Source: an uncultured Gemmiger sp. (lineage in GTDB: Bacteria; Bacillota; Clostridia; Oscillospirales; Ruminococcaceae). From it: 64,000 bases of DNA. The stretch covers positions 1-64,000 of the forward strand of contig CAKSUQ010000001.1 in assembly GCA_934502625.1 (NCBI GenBank), written 5' to 3'. The first letter of the stretch is position 1; the number at the start of each line of letters is the position of its first letter. Below the pieces are notes generated by a model, which saw only the letters and a list, made by a program, of their open reading frames with translations, did not search any database and had not been told where the DNA came from. Below, piece by piece: positions 16,258 to 24,316 of the stretch. The position numbers and the translations under genes are program-made.

Positions 16258-17661
16258 TTATTTTGTTGCGCCCTCGGCGGCGAAGAATTCCTTCGTCAGC
16301 TTGACGACCGTGCCGGACAGCAGCAGCAGCGCAATGAGGTTTGGGATGCTCATCAGGCCGTTGAAGGTGTCGGCAATGCTCCACAGCAGCCCCAGATCGA
16401 GCGTCGCGCCGAGGATGGACACGAAGGAGTACACCACGAAGAAGGGGCGCACGACCTTGTCGCTGCGGCAGAGGAACGCGAGGAAGCGCGAGCCGTACAA
16501 TCCCCACCCGATGATGGTCGAGAACGCGAAGCAGCACAGCGCCACCGCCGTGAAGAGCGATGCCCAGCCGCCGTAGGTCGTCGTGAAGCCGGAAATCGTC
16601 AGCTCTGCGCCCGCTGCCGCGCCGTAGGTGATCGGCGTGCCGCTGCACAGGATGACCATAGCCGTCAGCGTGCAGATAACGATGGTGTCGGCGAAGACCT
16701 CGAAGATGCCGAACATGCCCTGCTTGACCGGTTTTTTCGTGTCGGCGCAGGCGTGGGCGATGGAGCCGGTGCCGAGACCGGCCTCGTTCGAGAAGATGCC
16801 GCGGGAGACACCCTTCTGCATACTGATGAACAGGCTGCCGATCGTGCCGCCCGTAAAGGCTGCCGGGTTGAACGCGCCCGCGAAGATGGACTCGATGACC
16901 GCCGGGAAGTGCGCCAAATTCAGCACGACAACGCCGACGGCAAGAACAATGTAGAACAACGCCATGAAGGGCACCAGCCGCTCGCTGACACTGCCGATGC
17001 GCTTGATGCCGCCCAGCAGCACCATGGCGACGAGCATGGCAACGATGATGCCAACAACGAGGTTCAGCGTGGGCAGCGCATTGCTGCCGACGACGTGGAA
17101 CTCCGTCAGTGCCGTGTCGATGGCAGCCACGATGGTGTTGACCTGCGTGGCGTTGCCCGTGCCGAAAACCGTCAGCACGCCGAACAGCGAGTAGAAAAAC
17201 GCTAAAAACTGCCAGTGCTTGCTAAGGCCGTTTTTGATGTAGTACATCGGACCGCCGACCCACTCGCCTGCGGCGTTGCGCTCGCGGTAATGCACGGCCA
17301 GCGTGACCTCGGCAAATTTGGTGCACATGCCCAGCAGCGCCGAGCACCACATCCAGAACACCGCGCCGGGGCCGCCGATGGCGATGGCACCCGCGACGCC
17401 CGCGATGTTGCCGGTGCCTACTGTGCCCGCCAGCGCCGTGCAGACAGCCTGAAATGGCGTCATCGCGCCGTCGGAGGCATCCTTTTTGCGGAACATGCGG
17501 CCGATGGTCGTTTTGATGGCATACGGAAATTTGCGGATCTGCAAAAAGCCCGTCCGCACACTGAGCAGCAGCCCCACACCGATGATGCACACCATCGCGG
17601 GGACGCCCCAGACAAAGTTGTTGACGGCCTGATTGACAGCCGCAATCGTTTCAAGAATCAT
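16258..17661 (-). CDS. Sodium:alanine symporter family protein (AGCS)
   Basis: A 467-residue transporter with about ten to eleven membrane segments. Family signatures include FQAVCTALAGTVGTGNIAGVA, GPGAVFWMWCSALLGM and SNEAGLGTGSIAHA. It takes up alanine or glycine with sodium. The ATG at 17661 is chosen because AGAGGGA lies 9 bases before it; an in-frame ATG at 17691 directly abuts the T-run of a terminator hairpin and has no ribosome site. Expression may therefore depend on read-through of that hairpin. Confidence 0.92.
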   Translation of the reverse strand: MILETIAAVNQAVNNFVWGVPAMVCIIGVGLLLSVRTGFLQIRKFPYAIKTTIGRMFRKKDASDGAMTPFQAVCTALAGTVGTGNIAGVAGAIAIGGPGAVFWMWCSALLGMCTKFAEVTLAVHYRERNAAGEWVGGPMYYIKNGLSKHWQFLAFFYSLFGVLTVFGTGNATQVNTIVAAIDTALTEFHVVGSNALPTLNLVVGIIVAMLVAMVLLGGIKRIGSVSERLVPFMALFYIVLAVGVVVLNLAHFPAVIESIFAGAFNPAAFTGGTIGSLFISMQKGVSRGIFSNEAGLGTGSIAHACADTKKPVKQGMFGIFEVFADTIVICTLTAMVILCSGTPITYGAAAGAELTISGFTTTYGGWASLFTAVALCCFAFSTIIGWGLYGSRFLAFLCRSDKVVRPFFVVYSFVSILGATLDLGLLWSIADTFNGLMSIPNLIALLLLSGTVVKLTKEFFAAEGATK

Positions 17662-17691
17662 GACGTCCATTCCCTCTGTTTCTTTTGCCAT

Positions 17692-17742
17692 AAAAAAAGA
17701 AAGGCCTGCAACCCCGGCGTCCCTGCCGGTTTACAAGCCTTT
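17692..17742 (-). promoter_or_regulatory. Attenuator-like terminator in the symporter leader
   Basis: On the minus strand a long hairpin (17742-17700; arms about 18 bases with G-U pairs, loop AGGGAC) is followed at once by seven T (17698-17692), then by the symporter coding region. A complete intrinsic terminator between promoter and gene implies control by antitermination. The upstream leader is only about 35 nt, too short for a T-box; the sensing partner is not recognised. Confidence 0.65.
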
Positions 17743-17785
17743 TCGTCTGGATATGACAAAGTTTGACTTATAGTTCTGCCTACCC

Positions 17786-17814
17786 AGTATAGCATTCTGC
17801 GGTGGGTTTGGCAA
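17786..17814 (-). promoter_or_regulatory. Promoter of the symporter gene
   Basis: Minus-strand TTGCCA (17809-17814), 17-bp spacer, TATACT (17786-17791). Transcription would start near 17779 and meet the terminator hairpin about 37 nt later. Confidence 0.75.
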
Positions 17815-17827
17815 GTGGTGCGCGGCT

Positions 17828-18760
17828 TCAGATGTGATCCTCGATCCACGTCAGCACATAATCGAACACTTCGTCGCGATTTGTCTCGTTATGCAGCTCG
17901 TGGCGGGCACCCTCGTAGATCTGGCAGGTCAGGTCTTTTACCCCGGCGTCGCCCAGCATGGCCCACACCGCGCGCACGCCGCTGCCGTAGCTGCCCACAG
18001 GGTCGCCGTCCCCGGCAATCAGCAGAATGGGCAGGTCTTTGTCGATGGCCTGCGCCCACGCCTTGCGGCTGACATGGTTCAGCGTGGCGAGCATCTCGCG
18101 GTAGGTGCCCGCCGTGAACGAGAAGGTACACAGCCCATCCGCGTCGTAGGCCGTGACGACATTCTCGTCGCGGGAGAGCCAAGCGTTCGGCGATTTGGCG
18201 TTCTCGATTTTCTTGCAGTAGCTGCCGAAGTTCAGCTTGACCATCAGCGGCGAGACATAGCGCGCGCCCTTCACCCGTGCAATGAGTGCGGCGAGGTGCT
18301 GGCCGATGACATTCATAAAGCTGGGGCCTGCCGTGCCGGAGATGATGAGCGCCGTGATGCTCTCCGGCCACTTTTCGGCGTACCAGCGTGCGTAAAAGCT
18401 GCCCATACTGTGCCCGTAGAGGAGGATAGGCGTATCGGGAAAGCGCTCGTGCAGCAGGCCGTTCATCGTGTGCAGATCGTTGAGCAGGTGGAAACGCCCG
18501 TCCGGCTCGCCGTAGTGGCCGCGCTCCCCCGCTGCGGCGGTGTCGCCATGGCCGAGGTGGTCGTTGCCCGCCAGCGCAATGCCGTGAGAAGCATAAAATT
18601 CCGCCATCGGCGCATAGCGGCGGACATACTCGCACATGCCGTGGCTCAGTTGGAGCACGGCGCACACAGGCTTATCCGGGTAGGTGTACAGCACGGCAGA
18701 CGAAGTATGCTGCCCGTCCGAGGACGGAAACGTGAGAGTTTCGCAGTGGAGTTCGGACAT
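17828..18760 (-). CDS. Alpha/beta hydrolase, lysophospholipase / monoglyceride lipase-like
   Basis: A 310-residue serine hydrolase. It shows the nucleophile elbow GHSMGS (residues about 116-121), the oxyanion region QLSHGMCEY, and GNDHLGHGDT common to monoglyceride lipase-like proteins; Asp in IAGDGDPVGSYG and His in GARHELHNE complete the triad. It has no signal peptide, so it should act in the cytoplasm. It is 15 bases downstream of the acyltransferase gene and probably in its operon. Confidence 0.9.
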   Translation of the reverse strand: MSELHCETLTFPSSDGQHTSSAVLYTYPDKPVCAVLQLSHGMCEYVRRYAPMAEFYASHGIALAGNDHLGHGDTAAAGERGHYGEPDGRFHLLNDLHTMNGLLHERFPDTPILLYGHSMGSFYARWYAEKWPESITALIISGTAGPSFMNVIGQHLAALIARVKGARYVSPLMVKLNFGSYCKKIENAKSPNAWLSRDENVVTAYDADGLCTFSFTAGTYREMLATLNHVSRKAWAQAIDKDLPILLIAGDGDPVGSYGSGVRAVWAMLGDAGVKDLTCQIYEGARHELHNETNRDEVFDYVLTWIEDHI

Positions 18761-18775
18761 GGTAATTTCTCCTTT

Positions 18776-19795
18776 TTAATGGGCGGTGCAGGCATTGCGC
18801 CGCTGAAGATACACGGACAGACAGGCTGTCGCCTTGGCAAGCAGCACGGCAAGCAAGATGGACACAAGCGCGAGGGCAGCCCAGAAAAGGTTGCTGCCTT
18901 GAATATAGCCATCCGCAATGGCAGCGTTGGCAAACTGAAGCAGCAGTGCGTGTATGGCGTAAAGCTCCAGCGTGCAGCCGCCGAGCTTTGCAAGCGCGCG
19001 GTTGACCTGCGGGGCGAACCGTTCTACGAATGTGCAGATCAGCGAGAACACGAGACAAAGCCCCGGCGTGATGAGGATGAACGGCCACCAGAACAGCCCT
19101 GTTCCCCACATCAGGTCGGCATTGCCGACGAGGGCGTTCGCCTTGCTAAGCAGCACCCAACCGGCCACGGAAGCAATCACCGCAGCGACAGCAGCACGAG
19201 GAGAGATACCCTCATGTGTGGAGCCGTACTCGGCAAAGAGGATGCCCAGCAGGAAGATCGGCAGCCGCGCGAACAGCACAAGGCGGGTCTCCATCCAAAA
19301 CGGAACGGCAAAGGCAAAGCAGAACAAAAGCAGAAACGCTTTTTTTATGCGCGAAGCGTCCCGGCAGGCGGGCACAAGGAACAGCGCGGCGAGGTAGTAG
19401 ACCCAGACGGCGTTCATATACCACATAGTCTGAAACGTGGAGCGTGCCAGAAAATCCACACACAGGAAGTTTGCCACAACCGCCTGCGCCGAGACCCCAA
19501 CGCGCAGCGCCTGAAATATGACCCACGGAATCAGCACGGCGTAATAGCTGGGCAAAATGCGCAGCACACGCTTTTTGAAAAAGGCGGGCGGGTCGTAGCG
19601 CTTTGTCAGCGAGTGATAGCACCCCAGCCCGGAGGCGAAAACGAAGATGTCCACCCCGGCGTAGCCGTAATTTTTGAGCATGCGCAGCAGGGCATTGTCA
19701 AAGGTCGGCAGGCCTACATGGTAGTAGAGGATCCAAAGTGCGGCCAGCGCCATCCAGACATTGCGGTACTTGGTAAGGTTCCGATAGCTGAGCAC
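18776..19795 (-). CDS. Membrane acyltransferase, acyltransferase-3 family
   Basis: A 339-residue polytopic protein of the same family as 5317-6399. Family features include WMALAALWILYYHVG with the helix-1 histidine, GYAGVDIFVFASGLGCYHSL and the cytoplasmic FFKKRVLRILPSYY. It likely transfers acetyl or other acyl groups to surface glycans. It starts 3 bases beyond the rarA stop, so rarA, this gene and the hydrolase form one minus-strand operon. Confidence 0.85.
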   Translation of the reverse strand: MLSYRNLTKYRNVWMALAALWILYYHVGLPTFDNALLRMLKNYGYAGVDIFVFASGLGCYHSLTKRYDPPAFFKKRVLRILPSYYAVLIPWVIFQALRVGVSAQAVVANFLCVDFLARSTFQTMWYMNAVWVYYLAALFLVPACRDASRIKKAFLLLFCFAFAVPFWMETRLVLFARLPIFLLGILFAEYGSTHEGISPRAAVAAVIASVAGWVLLSKANALVGNADLMWGTGLFWWPFILITPGLCLVFSLICTFVERFAPQVNRALAKLGGCTLELYAIHALLLQFANAAIADGYIQGSNLFWAALALVSILLAVLLAKATACLSVYLQRRNACTAH

Positions 19796-19798
19796 GGC

Positions 19799-21061
19799 TT
19801 ACTCTCCTTTGATCTTCTTCCAGTATTGTGCGAAGGCCTGCTCGTTTTTATTATCGCCGGGGATGTAATACTGCCGGTCTTTGATGGCGTCGGGCAGGTA
19901 TTGCTGGGCTGTCCAGTGGTTCGGAAAGTCGTGCGGGTAGACGTAATGCTGCCCCTTCACCTTGGCATCCGCGCCGTCGTAGTGCTTGTTTTGCAGCTGG
20001 CGCGGGATCGGCCCCGTACGCCCGGCCTGAATATCCTCCATCGCGGCGATGATACCGTTGTGGGCAGAGTTCGATTTGGGCGCGGTGGCGACCAGCACGA
20101 CGGCGTCCGCCAGCGGCAGACGCGCTTCCGGCAGGCCGACGGCGTTGGCAATGTCGACGGCGGCTTTCACGATGGGGATGATTTGCGGCCATGCCAGCCC
20201 GACATCCTCGCAAGCGCAGACCATCAGACGGCGGCAGGCGCTGGGCAGGTCGCCCGCCTCCAGCAGGCGGCCGAGGTAGTGCAGCGCTGCGTCTGGGTCA
20301 GAGCCGCGCATGGATTTCTGATAGGCCGAGACGATGTCGTAGTGGTCGTCGCCCAGCTTATCGTACCGCATGGCCGTGCGGGCGGCCACCTGCTGCACCA
20401 TGTCAAGGGTGATGGTGCGGCTGCCGTTTTCGACCGGCGCGGCGGTGACGGCAAATTCCAGATTGCCGAGGGCTTTGCGCATATCGCCGCCCGCGCTCTG
20501 CGCCAGATATTCCAGCGCGTCGTCCGGGATGAGGATGGGTGTTTTATCCTCCGCCCCCAGCCGAGCGGCGGCGTTGTGGATGCCGGTGCGGATGTCATCT
20601 GCCGTCAGCGATTTGAACTCAAATACGGTGCAGCGGGACAAAAGGGCGTTATATACATAAAAGTAGGGGTTCTCGGTCGTCGAGGCGATCAGCGTGACGG
20701 TGCCCTGCTCGACACATTCCAGCAGGCTTTGCTGCTGGCGTTTATTGAAATACTGGATCTCGTCAAGATACAGCAGGATGCCGCCCGCCGCGCCCAGCGT
20801 GCCAATGTCCGCCAGCACAGACTTAATGTCACTGGTCGAGGCCGTCGTGCCGTTGAGCTTGTGCAGCTGCATACCGCTGCCCGCCGCAATGATGCTGGCG
20901 ACGGTCGTCTTACCGACACCGGACGGGCCATAGAAGATCATGTTGGGAATTTTGCCGCTTTCGACCGTGCGGCGGAAGACCTGATTTTTGCCGAGTAGAT
21001 GCTGCTGGCCGCAGACCTCGTCAAGGCTGCGCGGGCGCAGGCGTTGTGCCAATGGCTCCAT
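19799..21061 (-). CDS. rarA: Replication-associated recombination protein RarA (MgsA), AAA+ ATPase
   Basis: A 420-residue cytoplasmic AAA+ protein that acts at stalled replication forks. It has the N-terminal LAQRLRPRSLDEVCGQQHLL, Walker A GPSGVGKTT, Walker B LYLDEIQYF, and sensor region STTENPYFYVYNALLSRC, all typical of RarA, plus the C-terminal tetramerisation part. Length is normal. The ATG at 21061 has AAGGAAA before it; an upstream extension has no support. It is transcribed divergently from nth through overlapping promoters. Confidence 0.93.
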   Translation of the reverse strand: MEPLAQRLRPRSLDEVCGQQHLLGKNQVFRRTVESGKIPNMIFYGPSGVGKTTVASIIAAGSGMQLHKLNGTTASTSDIKSVLADIGTLGAAGGILLYLDEIQYFNKRQQQSLLECVEQGTVTLIASTTENPYFYVYNALLSRCTVFEFKSLTADDIRTGIHNAAARLGAEDKTPILIPDDALEYLAQSAGGDMRKALGNLEFAVTAAPVENGSRTITLDMVQQVAARTAMRYDKLGDDHYDIVSAYQKSMRGSDPDAALHYLGRLLEAGDLPSACRRLMVCACEDVGLAWPQIIPIVKAAVDIANAVGLPEARLPLADAVVLVATAPKSNSAHNGIIAAMEDIQAGRTGPIPRQLQNKHYDGADAKVKGQHYVYPHDFPNHWTAQQYLPDAIKDRQYYIPGDNKNEQAFAQYWKKIKGE

Positions 21062-21131
21062 GTTGTGTTTCCTTTTTTGAAGATTAAAGATAAATCTGGG
21101 AGAGTGTACCAAAAACGTCATACTTCTATAC

Positions 21132-21163
21132 TTGATTATACCGGCTCGGCGTGGTAGAATCAA
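21132..21163. promoter_or_regulatory. Interlocked divergent promoters for rarA (minus) and nth (plus)
   Basis: Plus strand: TTGATT (21132-21137), 17 bp, TAGAAT (21155-21160). Minus strand: TTGATT (21158-21163), 17 bp, TATAAT (21135-21140). The -10 box of each overlaps the -35 box of the other by three bases, so only one polymerase can bind at a time. This ties expression of two DNA-repair genes together. Confidence 0.8.
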
Positions 21164-21193
21164 GAGAAAAGGTCTGAAACGGAGAAAAAAGCA

Positions 21194-21841
21194 GTGACGA
21201 AACAAGAGCTTGCGAAAATCTGCATCGAGCGCCTGAAAGCCGAATACCCGGCGTCGGACTGCACACTGGACTACGACCATGCGTGGCAGCTGCTCGTCTC
21301 AGTGCGGCTGGCCGCCCAATGCACCGACGCCCGCGTCAATGTGGTGGTGCAGGACTTATTTGCCAAGTACCCCGGCGTGAAGGAACTGGCTTCCGCATCG
21401 CCGGAGGAGATTGAAGCCATCGTCAAGCCCTGCGGGCTGGGGCACAGCAAAGCGCGGGATATTTCCGCCTGTATGCGGACGCTGCGCGACCGGTATGACT
21501 GCCGTGTGCCCGACGATTTCGATGCGCTGCTCGCCCTGCCCGGCGTAGGGCGCAAGAGCGCGAACCTGATCATGGGTGATGTCTTCGGCAAGCCGGCCAT
21601 CGTGACCGACACCCACTGCATCCGCCTGTGCAACCGCATCGGACTGGTGGACAATGTCAAGGAGCCCGCTAAGGTCGAGCGCGCGCTGTGGAAGATCATC
21701 CCCCCAGAGGAGGGCAACGCCTTCTGTCACCGGCTGGTCGACCATGGCCGCGCGGTCTGCACGGCGCGCACAAAACCCTACTGCGAGAAATGCTGCTTGG
21801 CGGACGTCTGCCGGGCGCGAAAGGATTTTTTGAATGAATAA
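21194..21841 (+). CDS. nth: Endonuclease III (DNA glycosylase/AP lyase)
   Basis: A 215-residue base-excision repair enzyme that removes oxidised pyrimidines. The helix-hairpin-helix LPGVGRKSANLI carries the catalytic Lys, and VTDTHCIRLCNR the catalytic Asp. Four C-terminal cysteines for a [4Fe-4S] cluster are present with spacing C-x7-C-x2-C-x5-C; the first gap is one residue longer than usual. The start is GTG at 21194, preceded by GGAG. It overlaps the next gene by 8 bases. Confidence 0.95.
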   Translation: MTKQELAKICIERLKAEYPASDCTLDYDHAWQLLVSVRLAAQCTDARVNVVVQDLFAKYPGVKELASASPEEIEAIVKPCGLGHSKARDISACMRTLRDRYDCRVPDDFDALLALPGVGRKSANLIMGDVFGKPAIVTDTHCIRLCNRIGLVDNVKEPAKVERALWKIIPPEEGNAFCHRLVDHGRAVCTARTKPYCEKCCLADVCRARKDFLNE

Positions 21842-22586
21842 AACGACGGAAAACCGCCTTGGGGGTGAGCTGCGCAGCCAGCAGACCGCCCAACGCCTGC
21901 TGGCCGAAATGCGCGGCGGCCGCTACGGCACCGCCACCCAGCTGCCCAGCGAGCTGGAGTTGGCCGACGCCTTGGGTGTAAGCCGCACCGTGGTGCGCGA
22001 CGCCCTGAGCGACTTGGAGCGCGACGGCTATGTGGAGCGCGTGCGCGGCATCGGCACCATCATCAACCGCGATGTCGTCAGGGTCGAAAATCGGATGGAT
22101 CAAAAGCTGGAATTCAACAAGATGATCCGTGCCATCGGCCGCGTGCCCCACAGCGACAACCTGATGGTAACACGGGAGACCGCCTCGCCAGAGATGGTCG
22201 AGCGCCTTGCCCTTGACCCCGAAAAGCAGCATACCCTTGTGTATGTGCGCCGCCGTGTGCTGGCGGACGAGACGCCGGTGCTGTACTCGACCGATATTCT
22301 GCCGCTGGAGCTGTTCGGCGGGCGGCGGCTTGATCTCATCGATTTTTCCTGCCCGATTTTTGAGATCGTGGCCGAGCATTGCCACACCGAGGTCGCCGAG
22401 ACGCTGACAACGCTGCACGCTGTGCAGGGCACGCCGGGCATCCGCCGCCAGTTGGCGCTGCGCCCGGATCAGGCACTTTTGCAGCTGGACGAAATTTGCT
22501 ATTCCCGCACCTGCAGGCCGGTGCTTTGCTGCCAGACCTGCTACACGGATTTTTTTGACTTTGCGATAGTGCGCAAGCTGGTTTGA
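21834..22586 (+). CDS. GntR-family regulator with UTRA ligand domain
   Basis: A 250-residue regulator. Residues about 15-80 form the GntR winged helix (TQLPSELELADALGVSRTVV, DALSDLERDGYVERVRGIG), and the rest is a UTRA-type effector domain. HutC/FarR-type relatives respond to small metabolites. It overlaps nth and precedes pyrB by 52 bases, so it might be cotranscribed with either; its target is unknown. Confidence 0.85.
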   Translation: MNKTTENRLGGELRSQQTAQRLLAEMRGGRYGTATQLPSELELADALGVSRTVVRDALSDLERDGYVERVRGIGTIINRDVVRVENRMDQKLEFNKMIRAIGRVPHSDNLMVTRETASPEMVERLALDPEKQHTLVYVRRRVLADETPVLYSTDILPLELFGGRRLDLIDFSCPIFEIVAEHCHTEVAETLTTLHAVQGTPGIRRQLALRPDQALLQLDEICYSRTCRPVLCCQTCYTDFFDFAIVRKLV

Positions 22587-22638
22587 TTTTGGGCGGGTTT
22601 TCCGCTTGAAATAGATAGAGAAACAAAGGGGATTGTGT

Positions 22639-23592
22639 ATGAGACATTTGATCGATCCGGCGGATTTCACGCTGGAAGAAACGCTCAGCCTGATGGATCT
22701 TGCAGACCGTATCCACGACGACCCGGCCGCCTACAAGGACGTTGCCGCCCGCAAGCGGTTGGCGACGCTGTTCTATGAGCCGAGCACCCGCACCCGCCTT
22801 TCGTTTGAGGCCGCGATGCTGAACCTCGGCGGGCAGGTGCTGGGTTTCCCGGACGCCGGTGTTTCCAGCGCGTCTAAGGGCGAGACCGTCGCCGACACCA
22901 TCCGTGTCATCAGCTGCGTGGCTGATATTGCCGCCATGCGCCACCCGAAGGAGGGCGCGCCGCTGCGTGCATCCCGCTACAGCCGCATCCCGGTCATCAA
23001 CGCGGGAGACGGCGGCCACAGCCATCCCACCCAGACGCTGCTGGACATGATGACGATCCGCCAGCGCAAAGGCCATCTTGACAACCTGACGATCGGCTTC
23101 TGCGGTGATTTGAAATTCGGCCGCACGGTGCACAGCCTGATCAAGAGCCTGTCCCGCCTGCCGGGCATGAAGTTTGTACTCATCTCGCCCGAAGAGCTGC
23201 GCGTGCCGGACTACATCATCAACGAAATTCTCGAACCGAACCACATCCCCTACGTCGAGACGCGCAGCATGGAGGAAGCACTGCCTGATCTCGACGTGCT
23301 CTACATGACCCGCGTCCAGCGCGAGCGCTTCTTCAATGAGGAGGATTACATCCGTCTGAAGAACAGCTACGTGCTGACGAAGGAAAAGCTGGCGCTTGCC
23401 CCGGCAGACATGCCGGTGCTGCACCCCCTGCCCCGTGTGAACGAGATCACGCTGGACGTCGACGACGACCCGCGCGCCGCGTATTTCGATCAGGTGCAGA
23501 ACGGCGTCTATATGCGCATGGCGCTTATCATGACTTTGCTGGGGCTTGAAGACCCCAAGACCGGGGAGGTTGCGTTCAATGTTGAAGATTGA
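22639..23592 (+). CDS. pyrB: Aspartate carbamoyltransferase catalytic subunit
   Basis: A 317-residue enzyme that makes carbamoyl-aspartate in pyrimidine synthesis. Active-site motifs: [13 protein letters not shown] (carbamoyl phosphate site), HPTQTLLD and HPLPRVNEI. The ATG at 22639 has AAAGGGGA upstream; a TTG at 22633 is less likely. It overlaps pyrI by 14 bases, forming the catalytic-regulatory pair. Confidence 0.97.
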   Translation: MRHLIDPADFTLEETLSLMDLADRIHDDPAAYKDVAARKRLATLFYEPSTRTRLSFEAAMLNLGGQVLGFPDAGVSSASKGETVADTIRVISCVADIAAMRHPKEGAPLRASRYSRIPVINAGDGGHSHPTQTLLDMMTIRQRKGHLDNLTIGFCGDLKFGRTVHSLIKSLSRLPGMKFVLISPEELRVPDYIINEILEPNHIPYVETRSMEEALPDLDVLYMTRVQRERFFNEEDYIRLKNSYVLTKEKLALAPADMPVLHPLPRVNEITLDVDDDPRAAYFDQVQNGVYMRMALIMTLLGLEDPKTGEVAFNVED

Positions 23593-24007
23593 TGAGATTC
23601 AGAACGGCGTAGTCATCGACCATATTACGGCGGGCACGGGGCTGGCGCTCTATCACATGATGGAACTGGAAAAACTGGGCAACGCCAGCGTGGCGCTTTT
23701 GCAGAATGTCCGCAGCCAGAAGGCCGGAAAAAAGGACATAATAAAGATCGAGGGCAACGTCAGCGGGCTGAGCTTTGACACGCTGGCCTATGTCGACCCG
23801 AAAATTTCCATCACCGTCATTCAGGACGGCAAGGTGGTAGAAAAGAAGCACCCGGAGCAGCCCAAGCGTCTGGTAAACGTCATCAAATGCACGAACCCGC
23901 GCTGCATCACCTCCATTGAGGAGGGCTGCGATCACATTTTTGCTTTGACGCCGAGCGGCCGCTACCGCTGCATTTACTGCGAGCAGGAGTTCCGCGTCAA
24001 GCCGTAA
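23579..24007 (+). CDS. pyrI: Aspartate carbamoyltransferase regulatory subunit
   Basis: A 142-residue partner of PyrB that binds nucleotides for allosteric control. The C-terminal zinc domain has four cysteines in CTNPRCITS and CIYCEQEF. The start overlaps the pyrB end by 14 bases and has GGGGAGG upstream. Length is normal for PyrI. Confidence 0.95.
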   Translation: MLKIDEIQNGVVIDHITAGTGLALYHMMELEKLGNASVALLQNVRSQKAGKKDIIKIEGNVSGLSFDTLAYVDPKISITVIQDGKVVEKKHPEQPKRLVNVIKCTNPRCITSIEEGCDHIFALTPSGRYRCIYCEQEFRVKP

Positions 24008-24022
24008 CAGCGAGGTACTGCC

Positions 24023-24226
24023 ATGGAAAAGGCGAAATTTCACCTGAACCCGGACGAGGCAATCGTCAAGAACATCCGCGAGGGGCTCAAGCGCACCGGC
24101 GGCTACTGCCCCTGCCGCCTGCAGCATATCCCGGAAAATATCTGCATCTGCAAGGAATTCAAAGAGCAGCTGGCCGACCCGGATTACCACGGTGCGTGCC
24201 ATTGCGGGTTGTATGTGAAGGATTGA
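24023..24226 (+). CDS. Ferredoxin-thioredoxin reductase catalytic-chain-like protein
   Basis: A 67-residue protein with three cysteine pairs: CPC (residues 29-31), CIC (41-43) and CHC (59-61). This order (CPC, CxC, CHC) is the signature of the FTR catalytic beta chain, which holds a [4Fe-4S] cluster next to a redox disulfide and reduces thioredoxin-like partners. It is shorter than plant FTR (about 110) and no FTR alpha partner is nearby. It lies 15 bases after pyrI and is probably cotranscribed. Partner and role are unknown. Confidence 0.8.
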   Translation: MEKAKFHLNPDEAIVKNIREGLKRTGGYCPCRLQHIPENICICKEFKEQLADPDYHGACHCGLYVKD

Positions 24227-24239
24227 AGATAGAATAATA

Positions 24240-24280
24240 AAAAGCGAGGCAGCTGCCCGGTGGGCGGCTACCTCGCTTTT
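24240..24280 (+). terminator. Terminator of the nth-pyrBI-FTR region
   Basis: A 10-bp outer stem AAAAGCGAGG/CCTCGCTTTT with an inner imperfect stem, ending in a T run, 14 bases after the FTR-like gene. Confidence 0.85.
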
Positions 24281-24286
24281 GCTTTA

Positions 24287-24307
24287 GGCTTCCCCTGCGG
24301 GGAAGGC
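24287..24307. repeat. Short CTTCCCC/GGGGAAG palindrome
   Basis: A 7-bp arm palindrome with a 3-base loop between convergent genes. It resembles the left half of the element at 54663-54714 (CCTTCCCC/GGGGAAGG) and may be a partial dispersed repeat or part of a terminator. Confidence 0.4.
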
Positions 24308-24316
24308 TTTTGGCGG

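Noticed and set aside
17834-20998. Plus-strand open frame of 1054 codons over hydrolase, acyltransferase and rarA
   Set aside because: Product is rich in Arg, His and Gly with no domain; it is the high-GC shadow of three recognisable genes.
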